A model generated the notes under the pieces. That model was given only the letters and a program-made list of their open reading frames with translations. It did not search any database and was not told where the DNA came from. Below are positions 33,252 through 41,884 of a stretch of DNA of 64,000 nucleotides, piece after piece. Source of the stretch: Methylobacter sp. (GTDB taxonomy: Bacteria > Pseudomonadota > Gammaproteobacteria > Methylococcales > Methylomonadaceae); the NCBI RefSeq assembly GCF_023227905.1, contig NZ_JALOCF010000004.1:62001-126000 (forward strand). Reading direction: 5' to 3'. The position numbers and the translations under genes are program-made. Each line of letters opens with the position of its first letter. Within the stretch, counting starts at the first letter, position 1.

Positions 33252-34139
33252 CAAACGGAAAACATCAATTACCATTTATAAAACAGGTGAAGGCATTTAA
33301 GTTTCTAGCCATTTAAGCCCGTTTTGCAGCTTATCAGTTCATTCGTACCCGATCAGGGAGTCAGCAGCACAATAACAGGCCGGGTTTAAGACGGACAACG
33401 CCCGGATAAGAGAGCTTCTAGTGCCTGCTCAACCAGCACGATCAAACTATCCAGGCTTTTTCCGCATGACTTCTTTATGGCTGTGGAATGTTCATCCCCA
33501 GCGTCACATGGACCGTTTTGTTGATGGCACGATTATCCTGACGACAACACCGCCCAAGGCTCGTGCCTGCGCATTCGACCACCTTTCCAGTATCGTACCA
33601 ATCACTAAGTGGTTGTACGGATTCATTTGCATTCTTCTAACTTGATATAGTTATTAAACAGCTGAAAAAAATTTTCACTGGGAGAAAAAGGCAGACATCT
33701 CAACAGATAACAATTTCTATGGCGGGTTTGCAATATGAAAAGCAACAGGTAGAAGTGGCATTATGTGTTATTCACGCTCTTTGTCCGTTAAGTTCGCAAT
33801 CCGCTTCATACACTGATTTACGATCTGAATCGGCTAATTCTCATTTTTACCATTTTCCGTATATTTAAGAATGATATTTTAAATATAAATGTGATATCAG
33901 CGTGATGCCCTGCATGCCCAAAATGTACGATTTAACAATGCAACGTAACGTTCTTATCAATGGGAGCGGTCGACTCTTGGCTACATACAGGTAATAAAAT
34001 TCTAGATCATACTGGGTGTTTTGGAATTAGCGACTGTATGTGCGGGGTGTGTGGCTTGAGTTTTATATCCTAAATTCCCCATTCCGACCAAAGATACCAA
34101 TGATCGTTGCATTCTTTACAATCTAAAAACCAACTATCT
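33252..34139. other. Long intergenic region upstream of kaiC
   Basis: Almost 900 bases without a supported intact gene. It contains the aroE-like remnant (about 33386-33530), an AT-rich stretch at 33830-33890 likely to include regulatory sequence, and imperfect pairing of CATACAG (near 33985) with CTGTATG (near 34035). A 74-codon plus-strand frame at 33421 is the antisense of the remnant. Confidence 0.5.
33386..33530 (-). pseudogene. Decayed aroE C-terminal fragment
   Basis: Read on the minus strand, 33454-33386 encodes LDSLIVLVEQALEALLSG plus a short tail and stop. Intact aroE at 38 kb has LDGLGMLVEQAAEAFFIW in the same place. About 40 bases upstream, an RWG codon triplet (33503-33495) matches VRWGLENH of AroE but is followed by a stop and an indel. 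By eye the best 60 bases are about 70% identical to the intact gene. The fragment points the same way as intact aroE and lies on the other side of the kai cassette. Confidence 0.55.
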
Positions 34140-35879
34140 ATGTCAAATAAGAATAGCCAGCCTCTTATTATGTTTCCGACTCTCCCCAAATCGCCTACCG
34201 GTATTCAGGGGTTGGACGAAATCACCGGCGGCGGGTTGCCTACAGGTCGGCCTACACTGGTCTGCGGCAGCGCAGGATGCGGTAAGACCATGCTAGCAAT
34301 GGAATTTCTGGTGCATGGGGCGATGCAATTTGGCGAGCCGGGCGTGTTCATGATGTTCGAAGAAAGCGCGGCAGAGCTTACTGCTAATGTGCGCTCGCTC
34401 GGCTTCAATCTGGACCAGCTGGTGGCCGAACAAAAGATCGTGCTCGATTACGTCCATATTGAACGCAGTGAGATTGAGGAAACCGGCGAGTATGATCTCG
34501 AAGGGTTGTTCATCCGGCTCGGGTACGCGATTGACACTATCGGCGCCAAACGAGTGGTGCTCGATACGATTGAGGCGCTTTTTGCCGGTTTGCCGAACCA
34601 TGCCATCCTGCGCGCGGAACTGCGCCGCCTGTTCCGCTGGCTGAAGGACCGCGGCATGACAGCGGTTATCACCGGCGAGAAGGGAGATGCGACCATCACC
34701 CGTTATGGCTTGGAAGAATACGTGGCCGATTGCGTTATCGTGCTCGATCAGCGTGTGACCGAGCAGATTTCTACCCGTAGGCTGCGCGTGCTGAAGTATC
34801 GCGGCTCGGCTCACGGCACCAATGAATATCCTTTTCTTATCGGCGAGCACGGCCTTTCGGTGCTGCCGATCACATCACTTCGGCTTGATCACGGAGCCTC
34901 GGCGCAGCGTATCTCTACGGGCATCGCACGGCTCGACGATATGCTCGGAGGCAAAGGCGTGTTCCTGGGCAGCAGCATACTCATTTCCGGCTCGCCGGGC
35001 ACAGGCAAGAGCAGTATTAGCGCAACCTTCCTCAATGCCGCATGCCAACGCGGTGAACGCGCACTACTTTTCGCCTACGAAGAGTCAAGTGCACAAATCC
35101 TGCGTAACATGCGCTCGATCGGCATCGACCTTGAGCCCTGGGTGAAAAAAGGCCTATTGCAGATTCACTCATCTCGCCCCACGTTACAAGGGCTGGAGCA
35201 GCATCTGGTGATGATGTACGATATAGTGCAGGCCTTCCGCCCGAGCGTAATCGCTGTCGATCCGATCAGTAATCTCACGCTCGAGCGTAATGAGATAGAG
35301 GTCAAACCGACCCTGATGCGGCTCATCGATTTTCTCAAGCAGCAGCAGATCACTACATTGTTTACCAGCCTCACGATAGGCGGCGTAACGCCGGAAGATT
35401 CGCAGATAGGCGTATCGTCGCTGATGGATACCTGGCTGCTGCTGCGCAATGTTGAGTTCAACGGCGAGCGCAACCGTACAGTTTATGTGCTGAAATCGCG
35501 CGGCATGGCGCACTCGAATCAAATACGCGAGTTTGTTCTAAGCGACAAGGGTATCGACCTTGTGGATGTGTATCTCGGTCCTGACCGCGTGCTGACCGGC
35601 GCCGCGCGCTTAGCCCAGGAAACCCACGAACGTGTCGCCGCCGAACTGCGCAGGCAAGACCACGAGCGCAAGCTGCACCGGCTGGCCAGTAAGCAAAAAG
35701 CGATTGAGGCGCAGATCGCCGCGTTGCAAGCCGAGGCGGAGTCGGAAGCGGCTGAGATGAGCTTCGCCATTGCACAACAGACTTTTCAGGAAAAAACTGT
35801 GCAGAAAAACATCGAAGCCATGACGCACCTGCGCGGCGATGTCAAAACCGGCAAGTGCCGGACAAAAGGAAGCCAATGA
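34140..35879 (+). CDS. kaiC: KaiC-like double-domain clock ATPase
   Basis: A tandem RecA-type ATPase of the KaiC family. Numbered from an upstream TTG at 34107, the first P-loop is GSAGCGKT (54-61) with catalytic Glu pair FEES (85-86), and the second is GSPGTGKS (295-302) with YEES (325-326). The region matching the cyanobacterial Ser431-Thr432 autophosphorylation pair reads VSSLMDTW, a Ser-Ser pair at 437-438. After residue 500 comes a charged coiled coil of about 70 residues. The ATG at 34140 is chosen over TTG. The ATGA overlap with kaiB couples translation. No kaiA is seen. Confidence 0.92.
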   Translation: MSNKNSQPLIMFPTLPKSPTGIQGLDEITGGGLPTGRPTLVCGSAGCGKTMLAMEFLVHGAMQFGEPGVFMMFEESAAELTANVRSLGFNLDQLVAEQKIVLDYVHIERSEIEETGEYDLEGLFIRLGYAIDTIGAKRVVLDTIEALFAGLPNHAILRAELRRLFRWLKDRGMTAVITGEKGDATITRYGLEEYVADCVIVLDQRVTEQISTRRLRVLKYRGSAHGTNEYPFLIGEHGLSVLPITSLRLDHGASAQRISTGIARLDDMLGGKGVFLGSSILISGSPGTGKSSISATFLNAACQRGERALLFAYEESSAQILRNMRSIGIDLEPWVKKGLLQIHSSRPTLQGLEQHLVMMYDIVQAFRPSVIAVDPISNLTLERNEIEVKPTLMRLIDFLKQQQITTLFTSLTIGGVTPEDSQIGVSSLMDTWLLLRNVEFNGERNRTVYVLKSRGMAHSNQIREFVLSDKGIDLVDVYLGPDRVLTGAARLAQETHERVAAELRRQDHERKLHRLASKQKAIEAQIAALQAEAESEAAEMSFAIAQQTFQEKTVQKNIEAMTHLRGDVKTGKCRTKGSQ

Positions 35880-36193
35880 ATGACATCCCACCATTAATGA
35901 ATCCTCCCGAAGAACAGCTTTATGAGTTGCGTCTTTACGTCGCCGGGCATACTCCGAAATCGCTTGCTGCGTTCGACAATCTCAAGCGCATCTGTGAGAC
36001 TCATCTTGCCGGCCAGTACCGCATCGAGGTTATCGATTTGCTGAAGACTCCGCAACTCGCTGCCGGTGACCAGATTTTCGCCATACCGACGTTGGTTCGC
36101 CGCTTGCCGGAACCGATCAAGAAAATCATCGGCGATCTGTCCAATGAAGAACATGTATTGGTCGGTCTCGATGTGCAGCCTGTGGAGGCCTGA
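35876..36193 (+). CDS. kaiB: KaiB-like protein, copy 1
   Basis: A 105-residue thioredoxin-like KaiB. YELRLYVAGHTPKSLAAFDNLKRICETHLAG and YRIEVIDLLKTPQLAAGDQI are the hallmark segments, and IPTLVRRLPEPIKKIIGDL completes the fold. The ATG at 35876 overlaps the kaiC stop (ATGA) and has AAAGGAAG upstream. In cyanobacteria KaiB binds KaiC in its alternate fold and competes with the sensor kinase; the same type of role is inferred here. Confidence 0.93.
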   Translation: MNDIPPLMNPPEEQLYELRLYVAGHTPKSLAAFDNLKRICETHLAGQYRIEVIDLLKTPQLAAGDQIFAIPTLVRRLPEPIKKIIGDLSNEEHVLVGLDVQPVEA

Positions 36194-36199
36194 TCATTA

Positions 36200-36565
36200 A
36201 TGAAAAATAGCGCTTCACCACCGACCGAACTTGAGGCAATGGAAGGCGCCATCGAATCTCCCGACAATGCGTGCTACATCTTGAAACTCTACATTACCGG
36301 CACCACATCGCGTTCCACGAAGGCGATCGTGAATATCCGCAAGATTTGCGAGGAGCATCTGCAAGGACGCTATGACTTGGAAGTTGTGGATATTTCTCAG
36401 AACCCGACGCTGGCTGAGGGTGAGCAAATTGTCGCTGCGCCTACTTTGATCAAAAAGTTGCCACTGCCTTTACGTCGATTCATCGGCGATATGTCTCAGA
36501 CCGAGCGTATCCTCCTCGGGCTGGATTTGCGCAAGGTGAATAATGACAAGAATTCTTCAGCCTAA
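36200..36565 (+). CDS. kaiB: KaiB-like protein, copy 2
   Basis: A 121-residue second KaiB, starting seven bases after the first. CYILKLYITGTTSRSTKAIVNIRKICEEHL and LEVVDISQNPTLAEGEQIVAAPTLIKKLPLPLRRFIGDM align with copy 1 along the whole fold, with a longer N-terminal arm of about 23 residues. The copies are clearly diverged, which suggests different partners rather than recent duplication. Confidence 0.93.
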   Translation: MKNSASPPTELEAMEGAIESPDNACYILKLYITGTTSRSTKAIVNIRKICEEHLQGRYDLEVVDISQNPTLAEGEQIVAAPTLIKKLPLPLRRFIGDMSQTERILLGLDLRKVNNDKNSSA

Positions 36566-36574
36566 GTTTCCGTA

Positions 36575-38260
36575 ATGTCGACTCAATTTACTGTCGAACA
36601 AGCTCTTCTAGCCGCAAACGCCGAGTTACGCGCCCGGCTGGATGAGGCTGAGGAAACTCTACGGGCGATCCGTAGCGGTGAAATTGATGCGCTGGTGATC
36701 GAAACGTCCAACGGTTCGCAAATTTATACTTTACAAGGTCAAGACGCCGAATTAAACCGTTTTCGCGGCGAAATTCTTGCGCAAATCAGTGATGCGGTCA
36801 TCGTTGTGGACGACGATCAACATGTAACTTATCTCAATGCTTCCGCCGAACAACAATATGGAATCACCGCCTCCGAAGCGCTTGGGCGTCTTGTGACGGA
36901 GATTTTCCAATGCCGCTGGCTCCAACCCGGCGATGCAGACAAGATGATCGCGGCTCTCAGCGAGACCGGCTACTGGCGCGGTGAGAATGTCCACGTCAAA
37001 CGCAACGGTGAAGTCATCCATGCCGAGTCCTCAGTAACGCGCCTGCACTCAGTCAACGGCCCCCATTCCGGCCAGCTCGCCGTCATCCGGGATATCACAG
37101 AACGCAAGCAGGCAGAACAAGCTCTGAAAGATGCCGATCGTCGCAAGGATGAATTTCTTGCTATGTTGGCCCATGAACTACGTAATCCTTTGGGGCCGAT
37201 GCACAACGTTGCACAGTTACTGAAAATGGAGGGAATAGAGGCAGCGCGGATTTCCTGGTGTGGCAATGTTATCGAGCGACAGGTTGGACATCTGAGCCAA
37301 TTGGTTGATGATCTGCTGGATATTTCCCGCATTACTCTGGGTAAGATCAAGCTTAAGAAAGAGCCTCTGTTGGTGGCGGATTTCATACTACCCGCTGTAG
37401 AAACCGTACGTCCGCTGATTGATGCTCGCCAGCAAGAATTCTCACTAACGCTTCCTCCGCAGCCGTTACAAGTCGAAGGCGATCAAGTCAGATTGACTCA
37501 GGTCTTAGCGAATCTTCTCAGTAATGCGGTCAAATATACAGAGAATGGTGGGCGCATTGAGGTGGGGGTCGAGCAATCTGAAAACAAAGTTTTTATCCAT
37601 GTTTGCGATACAGGCTGTGGAATCGAGTTATCGGCCTTGCCTCACTTGTTCGAGCTGTTCTATCAGGTGGATTCCGACATGGCCCGCTCCCAGGGTGGAT
37701 TGGGCATTGGTTTATCTCTTGTCCATAGATTAGTTGTAATGCATGGCGGCGATGTGCAGGCGTTCAGTGCGGGCCTGGGCCAAGGTAGCGAATTCGTGGT
37801 TCGGCTGCCACTGGTCAGCCTACCGGAGAATAAGGCAGCCGTGATCGCTAAGGTTCATCCATCGTCTACTAATGGGGAACTTGGTATCCTGATCGTGGAT
37901 GACTACTGTGAAGCAGCTGAAAGTCTGGCTATGGTGTTGGAACATAAAGGTTATCGGGTGTGGATAGCTCATGACGGTCTGTCGGCGCTTGAAATGGCAA
38001 AGGTCAATCGGCCGCAAGTCGTTATTCTTGATATCGGGCTGCCGGTCATGGATGGTTATGAGGTCGCAGAAAAGCTACATCAAAGCATTGAACTGGGCGA
38101 GATGCTTATTATTGGCTTGTCTGGCTATGAACTGTCGAATAATCCGGAGAGATTAGATGCCGCAGGGTTTGACGAATATATGGTTAAACCCGCAAATGTA
38201 GAAAAGTTACAGAGACTTCTGGAGAAATGGCAGATGCTTAAGTTTAGTAAGCGGCTATGA
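36575..38260 (+). CDS. Hybrid PAS histidine kinase linked to Kai proteins
   Basis: A 561-residue soluble hybrid kinase. An N-terminal coiled coil with LRAIRSGEIDALVI (29-42) is followed by a PAS domain (about 63-178) and a HisKA domain with AHELRNPL (phospho-accepting His 200). The HATPase has NLLSNAVKY (about 313), DTGCGI (345-350) and GLGIGL (375-380). A C-terminal receiver has acidic pocket DD (442-443) and phosphorylatable Asp in VVILDIGLP (486). No output or membrane domain is seen. It is nine bases after kaiB2, so it is the likely readout of the Kai complex, in the position of SasA. Confidence 0.93.
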   Translation: MSTQFTVEQALLAANAELRARLDEAEETLRAIRSGEIDALVIETSNGSQIYTLQGQDAELNRFRGEILAQISDAVIVVDDDQHVTYLNASAEQQYGITASEALGRLVTEIFQCRWLQPGDADKMIAALSETGYWRGENVHVKRNGEVIHAESSVTRLHSVNGPHSGQLAVIRDITERKQAEQALKDADRRKDEFLAMLAHELRNPLGPMHNVAQLLKMEGIEAARISWCGNVIERQVGHLSQLVDDLLDISRITLGKIKLKKEPLLVADFILPAVETVRPLIDARQQEFSLTLPPQPLQVEGDQVRLTQVLANLLSNAVKYTENGGRIEVGVEQSENKVFIHVCDTGCGIELSALPHLFELFYQVDSDMARSQGGLGIGLSLVHRLVVMHGGDVQAFSAGLGQGSEFVVRLPLVSLPENKAAVIAKVHPSSTNGELGILIVDDYCEAAESLAMVLEHKGYRVWIAHDGLSALEMAKVNRPQVVILDIGLPVMDGYEVAEKLHQSIELGEMLIIGLSGYELSNNPERLDAAGFDEYMVKPANVEKLQRLLEKWQMLKFSKRL

Positions 38261-38267
38261 GCCGCTT
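38249..38267. terminator. Short hairpin between convergent kinase and aroE genes
   Basis: AAGCGGCT (38249-38256) pairs perfectly with AGCCGCTT (38260-38267) around a 3-nt loop that contains part of the kinase stop codon. Only 14 bases separate the two convergent stops, and there is no strong T-run, so termination is tentative. Confidence 0.4.
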
Positions 38268-38274
38268 GTTCAGG

Positions 38275-39114
38275 TCAGGGTTGCCGTTCTGAATTCAGCA
38301 ATTCAATAACAGACCGAGTCTTGGGTCGAATACCACGCCAGATGAAAAAAGCTTCCGCCGCCTGCTCGACCAGCATGCCCAGTCCATCCAGACTTTTTGC
38401 AGCATGATTTTCCAGTCCCCAGCGCACAAACGCGGTCGGTTCGTTACCGTAAGCAAGATCGTAACAGCTGCCCTGTGCAGCCAATAATCCGGGCGGCAGT
38501 AGCGGCAATTGCCCGCTCAAACTGGCTGACGTCGCGTTTAAAATCAAATCGAATTGCCGGTTTTCCAAATCATCAAATCCGCTGCCGGTAATAGGGATTT
38601 TGCCTTTGTCGTGAAATTCTGCGGCCAGCTTGACGGCCTTATCAACGGTGCGGTTAGCGATCACAAGGGATTGCGGGGATTGCTCAAGTATCGGGGCTAT
38701 GATCCCCCGGCTGGCGCCGCCGGCACCTAGAATCAGTATGCGCATGCCCGCTAAAGCGATGCCATGATTAGCGGTCAAGTCTGTTACCAGACCTATGCCG
38801 TCGGTGTTATCACCTAAGATGGAACCATCCGCCAGTAACGCGAGCGTGTTGACCGCCTTGCTAAGCTCAGCGCGTTCGGTTTTACGGTCGGCGTAGCTCC
38901 AGGCGAGCTCTTTCAGCGGCACGGTGCAATTTAAGCCTTTGCCGCCTTCAGCGAAAAATGTCGCAACGGCAGTTCGGAACTGTTCGGCGGGCACTTCCAC
39001 CGCGGTATAGCCAAGCGTTTGTCCGGTCTGTTCGGCAAAAAGGCGGTGAATGCGCGGCGATTTGCTGTGTTTGATCGGACAACCAAAGACGGCATAGCGA
39101 TCGGTTAAGACCAT
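38275..39114 (-). CDS. aroE: Shikimate dehydrogenase
   Basis: Reduces 3-dehydroshikimate to shikimate with NADPH in aromatic amino acid synthesis. The 279 residues begin VLTDRYAVFGCPIKHSKSPRIH (substrate-binding Ser pair), have NCTVPLKE with the catalytic Lys, the Asp in GDNTDGIGLVTD, and GAGGASRG for NADP. The frame is open to 39147, but MVLTDRYAV is the family start with AAGGCG upstream. The C-terminal DGLGMLVEQAAEAF is the segment also found degraded at 33.4 kb. Confidence 0.96.
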   Translation of the reverse strand: MVLTDRYAVFGCPIKHSKSPRIHRLFAEQTGQTLGYTAVEVPAEQFRTAVATFFAEGGKGLNCTVPLKELAWSYADRKTERAELSKAVNTLALLADGSILGDNTDGIGLVTDLTANHGIALAGMRILILGAGGASRGIIAPILEQSPQSLVIANRTVDKAVKLAAEFHDKGKIPITGSGFDDLENRQFDLILNATSASLSGQLPLLPPGLLAAQGSCYDLAYGNEPTAFVRWGLENHAAKSLDGLGMLVEQAAEAFFIWRGIRPKTRSVIELLNSERQP

Positions 39115-39644
39115 AATTGCGCCTTTTTTTCCATCCATAACTCCCATGCAATAGTCACAGCAACTATTAAAATGGCGATGCCCAATTCCACCCAGAGAAA
39201 GTGCAGGGTATAGACCGAAACCACAGCGGCGACGCCCAGGAACAGGCCGACCAAGCTAAAGCGCCAGCCTACGCGCAGGCCGTCCAATATGGTTGAAAGC
39301 GATAAAATCAGCAGGATAATACGGCCGGCGTCTTGTTCGTCTATGCGCCCGGATTGGTGGATTAAAAACAGCCCGCCAACGACGAGCAACGATGTGGCCC
39401 AGTGTATCGATTGCTCACGCAGTATGATCTTGAAATCGTCACTACGGTGCTTGGATTGCACCCAGCCGATAATCATCGCAGACAAACCAAACAGGAGCAC
39501 CATAATAAGCCAGTAGCCATAACCGTCTGCGGGTGAGAAATCCATAATACCGATGCCGACTAGAGACAAGATCAGCAGCAAAACCAGAATGGCTTCTTCG
39601 ATATGAAATCTTCTTTTTTCGGTGATTAGATTGTCTTCTGACAT
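39105..39644 (-). CDS. Polytopic membrane protein of unknown function
   Basis: A 179-residue protein with about six hydrophobic segments (roughly 18-34, 43-62, 83-98, 107-122, 129-148, 150-170) and a charged N-terminus. I do not recognise a named family. Its 3' end overlaps the aroE start by ten bases, so it is expressed in the same transcript and may set aroE translation. It lies 68 bases after hemB, on the same strand. Confidence 0.75.
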   Translation of the reverse strand: MSEDNLITEKRRFHIEEAILVLLLILSLVGIGIMDFSPADGYGYWLIMVLLFGLSAMIIGWVQSKHRSDDFKIILREQSIHWATSLLVVGGLFLIHQSGRIDEQDAGRIILLILSLSTILDGLRVGWRFSLVGLFLGVAAVVSVYTLHFLWVELGIAILIVAVTIAWELWMEKKAQLWS

Positions 39645-39712
39645 GAAACAGCCCTCACTTTTCAGTTGTTAGATTAAAAGTTATTCAAAATATCCGCATC
39701 GCGTTAAGGCGC

Positions 39713-40726
39713 TTACTGTTGGTCTGCCTGCAACCATTGGGCTACAGATTTGGCGTAGTAGGTCAGGATGGCGTCGCAACCGGCGCGCTTGAAGGCCAGC
39801 AAAGATTCCAGAACGACTTGTTTTTCATCCAGCCAGCCGTTCATGGAGGCGGCTTTGAGCATCGCGTATTCGCCGCTGACCTGATAGGCGAACGTTGGCA
39901 CGCCGTATTGGTCTTTAACCCGGCGGATAATGTCCAGATAAGGCATGCCGGGCTTGACCATGACCATATCCGCACCTTCTTGTAAATCCAGCTGTATTTC
40001 GCGCATGGCTTCATCGGAGTTGGCCGGGTCCATTTGATAGCTGTATTTGTTGCCTTTGCCCAGCGTTCCGGCGGAACCCACCGCATCCCGGAACGGGCCA
40101 TAAAAACTGGAGGCATATTTGGCGGAATACGCGAGTATCAGCGTGTTGACATGGTTTTGGTTTTCCAGCGCCTTTCTTATGGCACCGATACGGCCGTCCA
40201 TCATGTCCGACGGGGCAATAATATCGGCTCCGGCTTCGGCATGAGACAGCGCCTGCCGGGTCAATACCTCAATGGTTTCATCATTCATCACATAGCCGTC
40301 CCGGTTGACCAGGCCATCCTGTCCATGGCTAGTGAAGGGGTCCAGCGCGACATCGGTAATGATGCCTAATTCGGGAACGGCTTTTTTTAAGGCTCGCACG
40401 CTACGCTGAATCAGGCCGTCAGGGTTATAGGCTTCAGCCGCTTGTTCCGATTTTTTATCGGCAGATGTCACAGGAAACAGTGCAATGGCCGGGATGCCAA
40501 GATTATAAAGCTGATGAGCCTCTTCAATCAGCAGATCCAGCGAGAGCCGTTCCACGCCCGGCATGGATGAGATGGACTCCCGTTGATTTGAGCCTTCAGT
40601 GACAAACATCGGATAAATTAGGTCATCGACAGATAAGCGATTTTCGCGCATTAAACGACGGGAAAAATCGTTATAACGCATTCTTCTCATACGTGTTTGA
40701 GGGAAATTGATGTTATTATATGTCAT
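39713..40726 (-). CDS. hemB: Delta-aminolevulinic acid dehydratase (porphobilinogen synthase)
   Basis: Joins two 5-aminolevulinate molecules to porphobilinogen in haem synthesis. The 337 residues from MTYNNINFPQ include RMRRMRYNDFSRRL and LIYPMFVTEG. The metal-binding region reads ALDPFTSHGQDGLV, the Asp-type ligand set typical of magnesium-dependent bacterial enzymes rather than the Cys-type zinc site. The Schiff-base Lys is in LAYSAKYASSFYGPFRDA, and MVKPGMPYLDI follows. An upstream ATG at 40762 is possible but less family-like. Confidence 0.96.
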   Translation of the reverse strand: MTYNNINFPQTRMRRMRYNDFSRRLMRENRLSVDDLIYPMFVTEGSNQRESISSMPGVERLSLDLLIEEAHQLYNLGIPAIALFPVTSADKKSEQAAEAYNPDGLIQRSVRALKKAVPELGIITDVALDPFTSHGQDGLVNRDGYVMNDETIEVLTRQALSHAEAGADIIAPSDMMDGRIGAIRKALENQNHVNTLILAYSAKYASSFYGPFRDAVGSAGTLGKGNKYSYQMDPANSDEAMREIQLDLQEGADMVMVKPGMPYLDIIRRVKDQYGVPTFAYQVSGEYAMLKAASMNGWLDEKQVVLESLLAFKRAGCDAILTYYAKSVAQWLQADQQ

Positions 40727-40882
40727 CTTATCCTTAGATCTAAGGGTTTGGGGAATATCCATTTTTCTTCTCTAAGTCAGGTAAATTTAAGACTTGGATA
40801 TTATGCTGTTTATTGTATCAGGGAAATTACCACACTGATATTTGAGATAAGAACACGCACTGGTTTAATTTTAGAGGGTTTT

Positions 40883-41527
40883 ATGAAAACTAAACAAGTT
40901 ACAATATTCGGTATATTGGCATTTTTACTGGGCTTGATGCCTGTTACTAAAGCCGTTGCGGAAGATTTGTTGCCCCCGCAACAAGCGATACACACGGCTT
41001 CTGAAAAATTGCAGCAAAGGATGCAAGATAAGTCGTTTACCAAGGATTTTGCAAAAATCACACAATTTGTTAATGAAGTTATCTATCCGCATACCGATTT
41101 CGACAGAATTTCAGAATTGGTTCTGGGTAAAATCTGGAAAACAGCAACTGTTGATGAACGCGCGCGTTTTAAACATGAATTCCAGACTTTGCTGGTAAGA
41201 ACCTATTCACGGGCCTTTGTAGAGTTCAACGATTGGTCAGTCCGTTTTCTGCCTCTTGAAATGGGCAATGATGATAAAAAAGTCATTGTAAAAACAGAAG
41301 TCTTACAGCCTGGCATACAACCCATCGGCGTTAATTACCGGATGCTGCTGAGCGGCGGCGAATGGAAAGCCTACGATATTATGATTGAAGGCGTGAGTTT
41401 GGTGACCAACTACCGCACAACTTTTTCTCAGGAAGTTCAAGCCAAAGGTTCATTAAACGCGGTGATTGAAGGGCTGGTTAAGCGTAATGCCGAAGCGCTG
41501 GCGGCCAAACCGGCGGCGAATGGCTAA
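40883..41527 (+). CDS. mlaC: MlaC-type periplasmic phospholipid-binding protein
   Basis: A 214-residue protein with a Sec signal peptide (MKTKQVTIFGILAFLLGL, likely cleavage after TKAVA). The Tol-Tol-Ttg2D/MlaC domain follows: a helical start, RARFKHEFQTLLVRTYSRAF, and YDIMIEGVSLVTNYRTTF. MlaC shuttles lipid between the outer-membrane MlaA complex and the inner-membrane MlaFEDB transporter. The start at 40883 has GAGGG upstream; the frame is open further but that part is not conserved in style. No other mla gene is nearby, so this is an orphan copy. Confidence 0.9.
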   Translation: MKTKQVTIFGILAFLLGLMPVTKAVAEDLLPPQQAIHTASEKLQQRMQDKSFTKDFAKITQFVNEVIYPHTDFDRISELVLGKIWKTATVDERARFKHEFQTLLVRTYSRAFVEFNDWSVRFLPLEMGNDDKKVIVKTEVLQPGIQPIGVNYRMLLSGGEWKAYDIMIEGVSLVTNYRTTFSQEVQAKGSLNAVIEGLVKRNAEALAAKPAANG

Positions 41528-41884
41528 TTCTTAAGCATCGAAAACACGTTATTCCTGTAAGGGCAAATTTATCCGCTAGCGAGAATGAATTTGCCCTACA
41601 GCTCTATTCCCCGTTCTACTCCGTACGATTTCATTTTTGATTAATCCAGTCGGAAAGCTCAAATTCGATAACAAACAGCAACAGGAATTGCAGACCCAAA
41701 TGCATCATGCATTAAAAAGCACAAAGTTATAGCGATCTTAAAATCAGTTTAAAATTACCGCTCTGAAAATGTGCTGATTCTCGAAGTTTTTCATCCTACA
41801 TTAAAACCGCTGGCGGCAAGCTGGCTTTAGCCATGCAGCACAGGCTGGTTCACTGTTCTACTTTATTTTCCTCATTGCGCTGAA
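41528..41884. other. Intergenic region between mlaC and cmoB
   Basis: About 357 bases. An inverted repeat at 41555-41601 follows mlaC. The rest is AT-rich and carries no supported gene. The cmoB promoter must lie here but I cannot place it. Confidence 0.5.
41555..41601. repeat. Inverted repeat after mlaC
   Basis: CTGTAAGGGCAAATTTAT (41555-41572) pairs, with one bulge and one mismatch, with ATGAATTTGCCCTACAG (41585-41601) around a short loop. It may serve as the mlaC terminator; its GTAGGGCAAATTCAT form resembles a dispersed repeat. Confidence 0.6.

Noticed and set aside
33421..33645. 74-codon plus-strand frame in the region upstream of kaiC
   Set aside because: It is antisense to the aroE-like remnant, has no ribosome site and no family resemblance.
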